This document shows positions 26,069 through 36,194 of a stretch of 64,000 nucleotides of DNA, in pieces; the first letter of the stretch is position 1; every line of letters starts with the position of its first letter. Under the pieces are notes generated by a model, which worked only from the letters and a program-made list of their open reading frames with translations, had not been told where the DNA came from and did no database searches. Made by a program: the position numbers and the translations under genes. Origin of the DNA: Agrilactobacillus fermenti (GTDB lineage Bacteria; Bacillota; Bacilli; Lactobacillales; Lactobacillaceae); assembly GCF_021030645.1 (NCBI RefSeq), contig NZ_JACGCJ010000005.1:45918-109917 (forward strand). The letters are read 5' to 3'.

Positions 26069-26635
26069 ATGAACTTACCAAAACAAATTAGAAAATATCG
26101 AGAACAGCTTGGACTATCTCAGGAAGGACTAGCTGAGAAAATTTTCGTTTCCCGGCAGACAATTTCAAATTGGGAAACTGAACGTAGTTATCCAGATATC
26201 AATAGTTTACTTTTGTTAAGTGTCTTATTTGATGTTTCCTTAGACGAATTAGTTAAAGGAGATCTGGAAATGATGAAAAAAGAACTGCAAAATCAAGAAC
26301 TGAACAAATGGACGTATGTCATGCTAACGTTTATGCTGTTAGCTTTTATCGCTGGTATTCCGATGATATTTATCTTTAAAACTTTCGGCTGGATTCTATT
26401 TATTGGTTTAATTAGTATAAATTTGATTGCTAGCATAAAAATTGAAATACTCAAAAAGCGGTTAAACTTAAAAACATATCGAGAAATTTTAGCTTTTTCT
26501 GAAGGCAGATCTTTGAACGATAAAAAAACAAATGCTGAGCGTAAATACTACTGGAAAGAAAGAGTAATCAAGTTTGTTGGTGGTGGTGTGTTAGCGCTGA
26601 TTATAATTGGGATTATGAAGGCTTTGGTTTTTTAA
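26069..26635 (+). CDS. XRE-type regulator with C-terminal membrane spans
   Basis: A 188-residue protein: a helix-turn-helix of the XRE/Cro type at 4-58 (LGLSQEGLAEKIFVSRQTIS, NWETERSYPDI), then a linker and about three hydrophobic segments (residues about 87-105, 109-128 and 168-187). Such membrane-tethered XRE proteins are common in lactobacilli; the ligand is unknown. AAGGAG is 8 bases before the ATG at 26069 and only 2 bases before another ATG at 26063. It lies just beyond the rlmH-end repeat. Confidence 0.82.
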   Translation: MNLPKQIRKYREQLGLSQEGLAEKIFVSRQTISNWETERSYPDINSLLLLSVLFDVSLDELVKGDLEMMKKELQNQELNKWTYVMLTFMLLAFIAGIPMIFIFKTFGWILFIGLISINLIASIKIEILKKRLNLKTYREILAFSEGRSLNDKKTNAERKYYWKERVIKFVGGGVLALIIIGIMKALVF

Positions 26636-26666
26636 TATTGTAGCGTTTTTTCAAGAAACACTTGTC

Positions 26667-26708
26667 GTGGTCGATTCTTCTTTTTTAGAAGTATCGGCTA
26701 TTTTTTTG
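26667..26708 (+). terminator. Probable terminator after the XRE membrane gene
   Basis: An imperfect stem between GTCGATTCTTC and GAAGTATCGGC is followed by a T-run. Confidence 0.5.
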
Positions 26709-26870
26709 TAATTACTTTTTTTCTTTAATTTTTAAAAGTATCAAGTTTTTGATGAATGAAATGTCGGATTAGGTACCTTTTTAAATGATTTAGGGTGTAA
26801 ATTAACTTCCATCTTGTTCAAACTCAAGGAGTATGGTTATCTTTTACTTATAATAAAAGGAGATTTGAAA

Positions 26871-27608
26871 TTGAAAAAAACATTATACTTAAAACCATAC
26901 AACACGTTAGATCAAGTTATGCAGATTGCTAATATTTCAATATCAAAATTAGCTGAATTCTCAGGTGTAGCTCGTCAGACTGTTGCTCAAATCAAAGAGA
27001 ATCGTGGAGCTAATCCGACACAAATGACTCAAGCTAAGATTGCTAATGCACTTGATAAAAACCCAAATGAGATTTTTAAATTTGCATACGACTATAATCA
27101 AGTGAAGAACAATGGTTTTACTAAAGTACATTTACAAATTCTAGAAAATTTATTTTATGAAGCTGGATTCAAAGTATATTTAAGAGCTTATAGCAGATTG
27201 AGAAATGTAATGATTACCACAAAAAATGGTTCGCGCAAGAAGATCGATTTCGAAGGGAATCTCAGATTTTATTTTTTTAATGAACCAGGTCTTCAGATCA
27301 TTGATTTCGATTTATCAATCAATAGACCTGTTCCAATGAAAGAAGTTAGAAATCAGTACATTAACCTCTTTGCCGTTCTTAGAAAATATGCCAATTTAGT
27401 CGGAATCACCGTAATTACACATCAAATCAGTCCATTTAGCTTAGATGAAATAATGTCAGATGATAGTTACGTTTATCATGACAATCAATTAAAGTGGGTT
27501 TCAAAAATAAATCATATTAAATTTGATGTAGCAACTAAGCTATTTGGCTATGTTGAAACCGAGAATCGTGCTGGTTATAGAACGATTTCATGTAGGATTA
27601 AACGATAA
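26871..27608 (+). CDS. Helix-turn-helix protein with an unrecognised C-terminal domain
   Basis: A 245-residue protein. Residues 12-65 form a Cro/XRE-like helix-turn-helix (ISKLAEFSGVARQTVAQIKE, then IANALDKNPNEIFKF). Residues 85-245 form a mixed alpha/beta domain that I do not recognise; it has no membrane span or obvious catalytic motif. The start is the TTG at 26871, because AAAGGAG lies 8 bases upstream; an ATG at 26814 gives an unlikely 19-residue extension. The gene is clearly richer in A+T than its neighbours and lies in the rlmH-side island, suggesting acquisition by transfer. It may regulate or be part of a mobile or defence module, but nothing proves this. Confidence 0.6.
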   Translation: MKKTLYLKPYNTLDQVMQIANISISKLAEFSGVARQTVAQIKENRGANPTQMTQAKIANALDKNPNEIFKFAYDYNQVKNNGFTKVHLQILENLFYEAGFKVYLRAYSRLRNVMITTKNGSRKKIDFEGNLRFYFFNEPGLQIIDFDLSINRPVPMKEVRNQYINLFAVLRKYANLVGITVITHQISPFSLDEIMSDDSYVYHDNQLKWVSKINHIKFDVATKLFGYVETENRAGYRTISCRIKR

Positions 27609-27802
27609 ACACTCATATAATAGTTAGTTTTTAACAGAATAGGTCATTTATTTTTTTGCACGTGAAAGACAAAAAAGCATAGGTTAGTAAGTAATTTATT
27701 TACGCGTTAACTTTTAATGCGATAAAAGTTTCGTTCAACTACGTTAAATCACTGGAACTTGTTTATAATGGGGGCAAAGGGCATTTAACGGAGGATGAGA
27801 TT

Positions 27803-29365
27803 ATGGTAGAAACGACAATTACGATTGAAGCAAAAGATGAATTATATAAAGAAGTGGGCAATACCTCTTACGATTTGATCGAGCTATTAGGGGAATTGAT
27901 TGACAATGCCATTGGTGCCCGTACAGAAGCGCAGTTGACTGGGCAAGAGCAGTTGCAGATTCAAATCAAAATCAGCAAGGTCACAGTTGATCAGCGTACG
28001 TTGACCGTCACTGACAATGGCGCCGGTATTTCACTACAACATTTAGGGGATGCGGTTTCTTTGTCTGGGACGTCGGGCGGTAGTGGCATCAATGAGCATG
28101 GCATGGGTATGAAACAAGCTGTTGCGGCCCTAGGTAAGTTGATTTATTTACGGACAAAAACAGCAGGAGCCCCTGCCTATGAAATCAATACTTTTCGTTT
28201 TGGCCAAGTACCGGTCAAGGAATTAGACACTTTTGAAGCAGCAGACCATTTAACGGAAATTGCGATTGCCGATGAACATCAAATGTTGGAACTGACGCCA
28301 CGGAAGGTCACTCAGGCTGTTGTGCCGTTTCTCGGTGCTAAATATCGCCGTTATCTGACGGGGTCAGCACCAATCACGATCAGTGTGGCACTTGTAGACG
28401 AGACTAAGGTAACAACGAAAAAGTGGTCGGTAACGCCGATCGTGATTCATTATTTTAATCCCACAACGGGAAAGGATGAGCCAATTTTGAAATCGATCCC
28501 TTTTCAAGGCGCAGGCTGGCTCGCCCATTTAACTTTTGGATATGCCCCGACGAAAGATCAGTACACTGAACTGAATGTGCCAATACCTAAGATGTACGAG
28601 CCTTATAATGTGGCGGTTAAAAAGCAAGGCATTGATATTATTAAAGATGATCGAGTCATTAATTTTACGCAATTAGAACAAATTGGCCTGGTGCCTAAAG
28701 CGGACAAAAAATATAACTTGATTCGTGGTGAATTGGAATTAGACCAGGGCTTTCCCACGTCAACGACGAAGAATTATATTATGCGTCAAGAACATTGGCA
28801 GGCTATGATCGAACAGGTTAAAAATTATTTGGATGAGAACTATTTGTTAGATCCCGATCAAAATGATAATATCGATGGTTTGCCCCGAGAGAGTTACAAG
28901 AATCAGTTGAGTAAGTATTTTCAGACCCGGTTTCAAAATGTGCAATTAGATGCTTCGCTAAGTAAATTATCAGGTAAAGTAGATATCGTGACCGACAATA
29001 TTGCTTGGCTGGTCGTTGATAAACGGGCTACAGATACTGATGTCTTAAGATTATTTAGTTATTTAATGGCTAGTAATGGCCGTTTGAGCACGGGCCAAGT
29101 TTTAAGTAGTAATTTTGCAGCGTCTAGTCAAGAGATGGTCCATTTATTACGCGCTAAATATGGTGTGGATATTCGTTTGCAAAATACGAAAGATTTGGAG
29201 AAACCGTTACAACGATTTTTGGCTAGTCAGCCGATGACGCGTATGGCTCGGTATGCCCAACAGAAATTGCACCCTGATCAAGCGCCCGATACCCAAGCAA
29301 AACCGGCTGAGCAAGGGAAAACAACCAATAATGATTCAGTCAGCCATGATGTCGTGCGCTTTTAA
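27803..29365 (+). CDS. GHKL-type ATPase, MORC/Hsp90-like
   Basis: A 520-residue soluble protein with an N-terminal GHKL ATP-binding fold: motif I LGELIDNAIGAR (about 30-41), motif II DNGAGIS (about 71-77) and the lid GINEHGMGMKQAV (about 95-107). A second alpha/beta region follows to about 300, with KKQGIDIIKDDRVINF resembling the S5-like transducer domain of MutL, Hsp90 and MORC proteins. The C-terminal 200 residues are not recognised. Prokaryotic MORC relatives are often found with restriction or defence genes. It is monocistronic here, next to the rlmH island. GGAGGATGAG precedes the ATG. Confidence 0.7.
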   Translation: MVETTITIEAKDELYKEVGNTSYDLIELLGELIDNAIGARTEAQLTGQEQLQIQIKISKVTVDQRTLTVTDNGAGISLQHLGDAVSLSGTSGGSGINEHGMGMKQAVAALGKLIYLRTKTAGAPAYEINTFRFGQVPVKELDTFEAADHLTEIAIADEHQMLELTPRKVTQAVVPFLGAKYRRYLTGSAPITISVALVDETKVTTKKWSVTPIVIHYFNPTTGKDEPILKSIPFQGAGWLAHLTFGYAPTKDQYTELNVPIPKMYEPYNVAVKKQGIDIIKDDRVINFTQLEQIGLVPKADKKYNLIRGELELDQGFPTSTTKNYIMRQEHWQAMIEQVKNYLDENYLLDPDQNDNIDGLPRESYKNQLSKYFQTRFQNVQLDASLSKLSGKVDIVTDNIAWLVVDKRATDTDVLRLFSYLMASNGRLSTGQVLSSNFAASSQEMVHLLRAKYGVDIRLQNTKDLEKPLQRFLASQPMTRMARYAQQKLHPDQAPDTQAKPAEQGKTTNNDSVSHDVVRF

Positions 29366-29494
29366 GCAACTGGCAAATAATTAACTGTCAGCAAGAACGA
29401 TTAGACTGCCAAATAGTGAACGATTTACGATTCTTTTTCTGCTACAATAAAAGACGGCGTTTATCGCTTTAATAAAAGTTAGGGAGTTTGTAAG

Positions 29495-30937
29495 ATGAGT
29501 AAGGAAGTAAAGAAGTTACGTTGGTATAACGTTGCTTTAATTGCGTTCGTGGCTGTTTGGGGCTTGAATAACGTCATGAACAACTATGCCCAACAAGGGT
29601 TAACTGTGATCACATCTTGGATTTTGATCATGGTATTATATTTTGTGCCGTATGCTTTAATTGTTGGACAGCTAGGTTCTACGTTTAAAGATCTTAATGG
29701 TGGCGTTTCTTCATGGATCAAAGCAACCGGGACGAAGCGGCTGGCTTATTTTGCGGCGTGGACGTACTGGGTCGTACATGTGCCCTACTTGGCGCAAAAG
29801 CCACAAACCATTGTGATTGCCTTGAGTTGGTTATTTAAGGGCAATGGTTCTTTCATTAAGACCGTTTCATCATTAACGGTTTCGTTGATTTGTTTAGCGC
29901 TATTTTTACTGTTTCTTTGGTTGGCTTCTCGGGGCTTAACGACTCTAAATAGAATCGGTAGTGTTGCTGGGACAGCGATGTTTATCATGTCATTATTATT
30001 TATTATTCTTGCGGTGACGGCGCCTTTTATTGCTAAAAATACGGTCATTGCAACACCCCATATGGATCAGTTAAAGACCTACTTGCCCAACTTCAACGTT
30101 AATTACTTTACAACGATTTCGATGCTGGTTTTTGCTGTTGGTGGGGCTGAAAAGATTTCACCATACGTTAACAATACTAAAAATGCGGCCAGAGAATTTC
30201 CCTTGGGAATGTTATTATTGGCAGGCATGGTGGCGTTATGTGCTATTTTAGGCTCGTTTGCAATGGGCATGTTATTTGATGCCAATCATATTCCGGCAGA
30301 TTTGATGGCTAATGGGGCCTACGATGCCTTTGCTAAATTAGGCGGATATTATCATGTGGGTTCATTGTTTGTAATTCTATATGCTTTAGCAAATACATTG
30401 GCCCAAATATCAGCGTTAGCCTTTTCCATCGATGCCCCACTGAAAATCTTACTCGGTGATGCTGATCCCGAATTTATTCCTAAGAAACTATCACAATTGA
30501 ATAAACGGGGCACCCCCATCAATGGTTATTATATGACTGGTATTTTAGTCAGTTTATTGATTATCGTACCGGCTTTAGGCATCGGCGATATGAATGAACT
30601 CTATAAATGGTTGATGAATTTAAATTCAGTCGTGATGCCAATGCGTTATCTTTGGGTATTTTTAGCCTTTATGCTGCTAAATAAACATTTGGAACGTTAC
30701 CATTCTGACTATATGTTTATTAAAAATAGAACTTTAGGCATGGTTGTTGGAACTTGGTGTTTTGTTTTTACAGCTTTTGCCTGCATTATGGGCATGCTGC
30801 CTAAATTGGATATTAATGCTGATCCAGCCACTTGGTGGTTCCAATTAAGTTTGAATATTATCACGCCAATTATTTTCTTAGCTTTAGGGTTGATCTTACC
30901 AGCACTAGCCCGGCGTCAAACTAAAGATGTTGCTTAA
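29495..30937 (+). CDS. APC-family amino-acid permease, YjeM-like
   Basis: A 480-residue permease with about 12 spans, resembling the glutamate/GABA antiporter branch (YjeM). The first span holds VAVWGLNNVMNNYAQQGL in place of the usual APC glycine motif, as in YjeM proteins. The substrate is probably an amino acid or amine but is not certain. TAGGGAG precedes the ATG. mntH starts 51 bases downstream with its own good ribosome site, possibly on the same transcript. Confidence 0.85.
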   Translation: MSKEVKKLRWYNVALIAFVAVWGLNNVMNNYAQQGLTVITSWILIMVLYFVPYALIVGQLGSTFKDLNGGVSSWIKATGTKRLAYFAAWTYWVVHVPYLAQKPQTIVIALSWLFKGNGSFIKTVSSLTVSLICLALFLLFLWLASRGLTTLNRIGSVAGTAMFIMSLLFIILAVTAPFIAKNTVIATPHMDQLKTYLPNFNVNYFTTISMLVFAVGGAEKISPYVNNTKNAAREFPLGMLLLAGMVALCAILGSFAMGMLFDANHIPADLMANGAYDAFAKLGGYYHVGSLFVILYALANTLAQISALAFSIDAPLKILLGDADPEFIPKKLSQLNKRGTPINGYYMTGILVSLLIIVPALGIGDMNELYKWLMNLNSVVMPMRYLWVFLAFMLLNKHLERYHSDYMFIKNRTLGMVVGTWCFVFTAFACIMGMLPKLDINADPATWWFQLSLNIITPIIFLALGLILPALARRQTKDVA

Positions 30938-30988
30938 TGATCCACTTAAATCGAATGAATTCAAGACAAATTAGGAGGAAGTGTTGCT

Positions 30989-32341
30989 ATGGCGGAACAC
31001 AATGAAGATCCAAAGAGTAATCAAAGTTTGGAAGAAGTCAATGGTAGTATTGAGGTCCCGGAGGACGCTGGTTTCTGGAAGACATTGGGGGTCTATGTTG
31101 GGCCTGGTGCTTTAATTGCTGTTGGCTACATGGATCCTGGGAATTGGCTAACTTCTATTGCCGGCGGTTCGCAATTTAAGTATGTCCTATTGTCCGTAAT
31201 TTTACTGTCAAGTTTGATTGCCATGCTATTACAGGCTATGGCAGCACGGTTAGGCATTGTGACAGGTAAGGATCTAGCCCAATTGACCCGTGAACGGACG
31301 TCGAAGGGTATGGGGATTTTTCTATGGATCGTGACGGAATTAGCCATTATGGCGACAGATATTGCGGAAATCATTGGTTCTGGGATTGCTTTGAAGCTTC
31401 TGTTCGGCTTTCCTTTGATTGTTGGCATTATGATCACCGCCGCCGATGTCTTGCTATTATTGGTCTTAATGAAATTGGGTTTCCGCAAGATTGAAGCTAT
31501 TGTGGCCACACTTGTAGCCGTCATTTTATTTGTTTTCTTGTATGAAGTGATTTTGTCGCAACCGAATATACCGGATGTGTTTAAGGGCTATGTCCCGTCA
31601 TCAAAGATCTTAACGGATAAATCGATGCTGTATCTTTCCTTAGGTATCGTTGGGGCTACGGTAATGCCGCATAATCTTTATTTAGGCTCATCGATTTCAC
31701 AGACACGAAAAGTTAACCGGAAAGATAAAAAGTCGCTGAAACAGGCCATTCGCTTTACGACGATTGATTCGAACACACAGTTAACGATCGCTTTTGTCGT
31801 CAACAGTTTGCTTTTGATCTTGGGAGCGGCTTTGTTTTATGGGACGACCTCTGACTTGGGGCGTTTTGTAGACTTATATGATGCTTTAAGTAATAGTAAG
31901 ATCGTTGGCGCAATTGCGAGCCCAATTTTAAGTATGTTATTTGCGATCGCTTTGCTAGCTTCGGGGCAAAGTTCGACGATTACTGGGACGCTTTCTGGAC
32001 AAATCATCATGGAAGGTTTTATCCGACTGAAGATGCCGCTATGGGCACAGCGGTTGTTAACGCGGTTGATTTCAGTAACCCCAGTGTTAATTTTTGCAAT
32101 TTACTATCATGGTAATGAAGCGAAAATTGAAGAGTTACTGACGTTTTCACAAGTATTTCTAAGTATCGCCTTGCCATTCGCAATGATTCCCTTAGTTGCC
32201 TATACAAGCAATAAAAAATTAATGGGTGAATTTCGCAATAGTCCCCTTGTGAAATGGCTAGCGTGGCTGATTACAGCCGTGTTGATCATATTGAATGTCT
32301 ACTTAATTTTACAGACATTAGGGTTAGTCGCAACGGCATGA
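30989..32341 (+). CDS. mntH: Nramp divalent metal transporter MntH
   Basis: A 450-residue proton-coupled importer of Mn2+ (and Fe2+). The Nramp metal site is complete: DPGN in span 1 ([15 protein letters not shown]) and the [10 protein letters not shown] motif of span 6. Eleven spans are expected. A 40-residue acidic N-terminal extension precedes the first span, as in lactobacillar MntH proteins. The ribosome site AGGAGG lies 9 bases before the ATG. Lactobacilli rely on Mn2+ and often carry several copies. Confidence 0.94.
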   Translation: MAEHNEDPKSNQSLEEVNGSIEVPEDAGFWKTLGVYVGPGALIAVGYMDPGNWLTSIAGGSQFKYVLLSVILLSSLIAMLLQAMAARLGIVTGKDLAQLTRERTSKGMGIFLWIVTELAIMATDIAEIIGSGIALKLLFGFPLIVGIMITAADVLLLLVLMKLGFRKIEAIVATLVAVILFVFLYEVILSQPNIPDVFKGYVPSSKILTDKSMLYLSLGIVGATVMPHNLYLGSSISQTRKVNRKDKKSLKQAIRFTTIDSNTQLTIAFVVNSLLLILGAALFYGTTSDLGRFVDLYDALSNSKIVGAIASPILSMLFAIALLASGQSSTITGTLSGQIIMEGFIRLKMPLWAQRLLTRLISVTPVLIFAIYYHGNEAKIEELLTFSQVFLSIALPFAMIPLVAYTSNKKLMGEFRNSPLVKWLAWLITAVLIILNVYLILQTLGLVATA

Positions 32342-32461
32342 TGTTGTAATAAACCCACTGGTAATGGCCTGGATTGAAGCGTGAGTTTTGATCTAGGCTT
32401 TTTCTAGCACTGAATTCGAAATTGGTATAGCTTTTCGTCTTTATTTCAATGGAGGATAAAA

Positions 32462-33307
32462 ATGACACTAAGTAAATCAATTATTAAAGTGAGTGCAATT
32501 GCGATCTTCTGGACACTTTTGGCCCAGCTATTAAGCGGTGTGATTGGTGATTGGTTCAAAAGGGCAGCATTTAATGCAGAGGCTGAACTGTTTATTGAGC
32601 TGATCTTGACGGGTATTCTAATCATCATTGTGCTCGCTTATTATGGACACAAGCGGCAGTTGCAGTTATTTGCTTTAAGTAAAAATAAACTTGGTAGTTT
32701 ATATCTTAAAGGGCTCGTATTTGGATTAGGCACATTTGCCTTAATTTGGGTCATTGCGGTTGCCTTAAGGGCGGTCAAAGTACAAGTGCCAACAAATGGC
32801 CAAGGGCTCATCTGGTTTGTACCTATGTTATTGGGGTTTGGTATTCAAGGCTTTAGTGAGGAGCTGTTAACACGCGGTTATGTGTTAAGCAAACTGACCG
32901 CGATCGGGGCCCCATTAGCCGGTATTTGGACCAATGCGGTAATTTTTGCGTTGCTGCACGCCATGAACCCCGGAATCAATCTATTTGCAGTGATTGAATT
33001 AGTGATGACTGGCGTACTTTTATCATTATTACGTTTGCGGTTCGATAGTTTATGGCTCAGTGCAGCATTTCATACAGCTTGGAACTTCGCAGAAGGCCCG
33101 ATATTTGGCGTTTATGTCTCTGGTAATCATTTTTCAGCTGCTTTACTGCAAACAAAAACCAATCCAGGCTTGGATTGGTTGAATGGTGGTCTATTTGGTT
33201 TAGAGGGTGGCTTGATAGCTCTAGCTGTGATCACTGCTGTAACGATCATTTTGATCAGCTGGTATCGCCGTCACCCAGATCCGCGCACAGCGCAGTTATT
33301 TCACTAG
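32462..33307 (+). CDS. CPBP family intramembrane metalloprotease
   Basis: A 281-residue multispan membrane protein of the CAAX-protease/bacteriocin-processing family. The catalytic motifs are visible: the Glu pair and Arg in FSEELLTRGYV (about residues 136-146), FALLHAMNPG (His) and FHTAWNF (His). Such proteins process peptides or give bacteriocin immunity; which applies is unknown. GGAGG precedes the ATG. The stop overlaps the convergent gene by four bases. Confidence 0.88.
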   Translation: MTLSKSIIKVSAIAIFWTLLAQLLSGVIGDWFKRAAFNAEAELFIELILTGILIIIVLAYYGHKRQLQLFALSKNKLGSLYLKGLVFGLGTFALIWVIAVALRAVKVQVPTNGQGLIWFVPMLLGFGIQGFSEELLTRGYVLSKLTAIGAPLAGIWTNAVIFALLHAMNPGINLFAVIELVMTGVLLSLLRLRFDSLWLSAAFHTAWNFAEGPIFGVYVSGNHFSAALLQTKTNPGLDWLNGGLFGLEGGLIALAVITAVTIILISWYRRHPDPRTAQLFH

Positions 33308-34410
33308 TCTAGTAGGTTGATCAAACCCCAGCCCAGACTCCCTAAAACGATTAGGCCGATAATATTCAGGCTAAAGAAGCCAGTTAGATAGGTACTACGT
33401 TTACGAGTTCCATAATGGGTGTATTGTTTGAATAATAGCAAATTAGCCATAGATGCCACAAAAGTACCCAATCCACCAATATTAGAGCCAAAGAACAAAG
33501 CGATGGCATGGTGTGTAAAACGGGCTAATAAAATTGTGGAAGGCACATTGCTGATTAATTGACTGACACCTAAGCTACTCAAATAAACGGAGAGTTTGCT
33601 ATGTTCTAACAGGCTAAGTAGCGCGACTAAAGGCTGAATCTGACCAAGGTTACTCACAATAATGAAGAAGCCAACAAAAGTCAAAATCAAGGCATAATCT
33701 ACTTTGGCCATAATGTGGCGATCTAAACCCAAAGCAAGGGCTACAGCAGCAATCGCACTGATCCAAGAAGGAATGATCTTGAAAACACTTAAGAAAACCA
33801 GTAAGACGACACAGCCAGCCAATAAAGTCGGTCGTTTTTGAATTTTGATATCATAGACCATTACTGCTGGAACTTCTTTGCGGCGAATGAGTAAACTAAA
33901 GATACCGACCATCAAAATGCCACAAACAGCTAATGGCATCGACCATTTGAAGAAAGTTGGAATCGGAACATCATAATGCGAAAGCAAAAAAATATTATGT
34001 GGGTTCCCAAACGGTGTTAAAGCACTGCCAATGTTGGCGGTCATGCCAATTAAAGTGACGGGCACGACTTCAGGCAAATCATAGCGTTTGGCAACTTTTA
34101 AATATAATGGAACGAGTGTTAAAACTGTCATGTCATTGGTTAAAAACATGGCGCTAATAAATGCTAATATCAAAAATAAGCGTGTTAATTGCTGGGCGTT
34201 GTTGGAACGTGTGGTTAAACGATAGGCCCAAAAATCCAAAATATGTAGGTATTCAAAGATTTGAATCACCGTCATCATAGCTAATAGCGAGAATAAGGTT
34301 GAAAAGTTAATATCTTGAATATGCGGGCGGGCAAAAAATAAACTGATCAGTGCGATCACAACGGTGATTTGAAGCACGCGATCCTTTGAGATATGTTTCA
34401 AAATAGCCAT
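33304..34410 (-). CDS. Anion permease, ArsB/NhaD/SLC13 superfamily
   Basis: A 368-residue membrane protein with about 10 spans and the ion-transporter signatures FLTNDMTVLTLVPL and GMTANIGSALTPFGNPHNI, which are the paired re-entrant motifs of this superfamily. It is shorter than full SLC13 carriers but similar to many lactobacillar copies. The substrate may be a dicarboxylate, arsenite or Na+. AAGGGGAA stands 11 bases before the ATG. No arsenic genes are near. Confidence 0.8.
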   Translation of the reverse strand: MAILKHISKDRVLQITVVIALISLFFARPHIQDINFSTLFSLLAMMTVIQIFEYLHILDFWAYRLTTRSNNAQQLTRLFLILAFISAMFLTNDMTVLTLVPLYLKVAKRYDLPEVVPVTLIGMTANIGSALTPFGNPHNIFLLSHYDVPIPTFFKWSMPLAVCGILMVGIFSLLIRRKEVPAVMVYDIKIQKRPTLLAGCVVLLVFLSVFKIIPSWISAIAAVALALGLDRHIMAKVDYALILTFVGFFIIVSNLGQIQPLVALLSLLEHSKLSVYLSSLGVSQLISNVPSTILLARFTHHAIALFFGSNIGGLGTFVASMANLLLFKQYTHYGTRKRSTYLTGFFSLNIIGLIVLGSLGWGLINLLD

Positions 34411-34628
34411 CAGATGAATTTCCCCTTAAAAGACTCAACCCTACTATTTTGCGCCGAAATTTCAATTATCACAATAGATTTTTCAAAAATAGCTACTTTT
34501 ATTAATATCAAAATAACGATTTAATGATATTAAGGCTTTTAAAAGGGGATTAGGCGCCAATATTATGTTAACCGAATCCAATCAAAATCAAAATTATTAG
34601 TCTGACACTTGCATTAGCTTGAGCCTAT

Positions 34629-35507
34629 CTATGCTTGGCCTAACTGTGCTTGCAGTATTGCTAAAAACGCCTGTGCTGCTGGAGATAGTGTTAAACCTTG
34701 TTTCCAAATCAAACTTAAGTTAGCAGTTAAATTTGGGTGCAATCGCTTAAACGTTAATGGTGTACCTTGAGTTTGATAGATATCTGCCAAACACAAGGCG
34801 TAACCAATGTCTTGTTGGACCAGTAGTGCGGCATTGTAAAGTAAGTTGTAAGTAGCGACAATATTAAGCTCTGCGACATTCTGACCGAACCAAGTTCCAA
34901 ATTGAGAATTAACGGTAGATTGCCCAGAAATAATCAAAGGCCGTTGTTTTAACATAGACGGTGTGATTGCTGAATGGTTCGCTAGGACATCGTCTTTTTT
35001 CATTAATATACCCCAAGAATCCTTACTAGGCAGATCAATAAAATTATATCTATCTTTGACAATAGGGCCAATGATCAAACCAAAGTCAATGAGACCGTTA
35101 TCGATTCTTTGTAAAACAGTATCTGCATCGGCACTATAAAGATGTAGCTTAATTTTGGGATAGTGCTGAGTTAGCTCCTTGAATGCTTTGGCTAGCGTCA
35201 GCATGCCGCTGGTTTCATCAGCACCAATCGTTAAATCACCAGTGATCATTTGGTCGGTACCGAGATTAGCTGTTGTTTTAGCTACTAGATCTAGAATCTG
35301 TTGACTTTGTTCAACTAGATAAGTACCAGCCTGTGTGAGTGTAATATGCCGGTTACCTCGAATAAAGAGTTTGGTATGTAATTCACTTTCGAGGTCACGC
35401 AATTGTCTGGATAAAGTGGGTTGTGACAGGTGAAGTATTTTTGCAGCACCACTAATTGTCTGCTCTTGAGCAACGGCTAATAGATAGCCTAAGACGCGAA
35501 GTTCCAT
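34629..35507 (-). CDS. LysR family transcriptional regulator
   Basis: A 292-residue regulator: the winged helix-turn-helix covers 1-60 (QTISGAAKILHLSQPTLSRQ), and the effector-binding domain covers about 88-290. GGGAGG is 9 bases before the ATG at 35507; an ATG at 35531 is less well placed. It is divergent from the acetyltransferase/SDR pair at 35616, 108 bases away, which by the usual LysR arrangement is its likely target. Confidence 0.9.
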   Translation of the reverse strand: MELRVLGYLLAVAQEQTISGAAKILHLSQPTLSRQLRDLESELHTKLFIRGNRHITLTQAGTYLVEQSQQILDLVAKTTANLGTDQMITGDLTIGADETSGMLTLAKAFKELTQHYPKIKLHLYSADADTVLQRIDNGLIDFGLIIGPIVKDRYNFIDLPSKDSWGILMKKDDVLANHSAITPSMLKQRPLIISGQSTVNSQFGTWFGQNVAELNIVATYNLLYNAALLVQQDIGYALCLADIYQTQGTPLTFKRLHPNLTANLSLIWKQGLTLSPAAQAFLAILQAQLGQA

Positions 35508-35615
35508 CAGGAAGTACCTCCCATAGGTCATAGTTATAAGTAACTATCAATTATAGGTATTAGACAGTTCTCACTTTTAATTTTACACTTAAATTTAAGG
35601 AGGGCTGGCCTAAAA

Positions 35616-36179
35616 ATGAAAATTTTGAAACGTGCGTTACAGGGTGATTTATTAAAGTTTGCGGATCCAGAGTTTCGTAAAATTGATCAAATTGTAGCAA
35701 TGAATGGTCAACGCTTGCAAAGTTTAAATTGCCAAGTACGAACTGCGTCTGACCAGCGGCAGTTGTTAGGCCAAATTATGGCCCAGCCTTTACCAGCTTC
35801 CAGCTCGATTCAGTTACCATTTTACACAGACTTTGGGCCGCATATTTTTGTAGGTGAGGCTGTTTTCATTAATCGGGATTGTTTATTTGTTGATCTAGGT
35901 GGTATCTATTTGGCAGATGGTGTCCTGATAGGTCCAAGAACCACAATTCTAACGGTAAATCATTCTGAAAGTAAGATCACGAGGCGAGATATTCAATGCC
36001 GGCCAGTGCATATTGCGGAAAATGCTTGGATCGGTGCTAATGTGACGATCCTGCCGGGAGTCACGATTCATGAAAATGCTATCGTTGGCGCTGGCAGCGT
36101 TGTTACCAAAGACATACCAGCAGATAGTGTCGTCGTTGGTACACCAGCCAAAGTAATTCGTAAGATAGCGGAATCATAA
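35616..36179 (+). CDS. Sugar O-acetyltransferase (left-handed beta-helix)
   Basis: A 187-residue enzyme of the maltose/galactoside acetyltransferase type. The hexapeptide repeats run over about 85-180 (for example IGANVTILPGVTIHENAIVGAGSVVTKD, seen in shorter blocks), with the catalytic His in LTVNHSES. It acetylates a sugar or related acceptor with acetyl-CoA; the true substrate is unknown. AAGGAGGGC precedes the ATG. The SDR gene follows by 15 bases, and the LysR gene is divergent. Confidence 0.87.
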   Translation: MKILKRALQGDLLKFADPEFRKIDQIVAMNGQRLQSLNCQVRTASDQRQLLGQIMAQPLPASSSIQLPFYTDFGPHIFVGEAVFINRDCLFVDLGGIYLADGVLIGPRTTILTVNHSESKITRRDIQCRPVHIAENAWIGANVTILPGVTIHENAIVGAGSVVTKDIPADSVVVGTPAKVIRKIAES

Positions 36180-36194
36180 TAGGAGGTTAACTCA

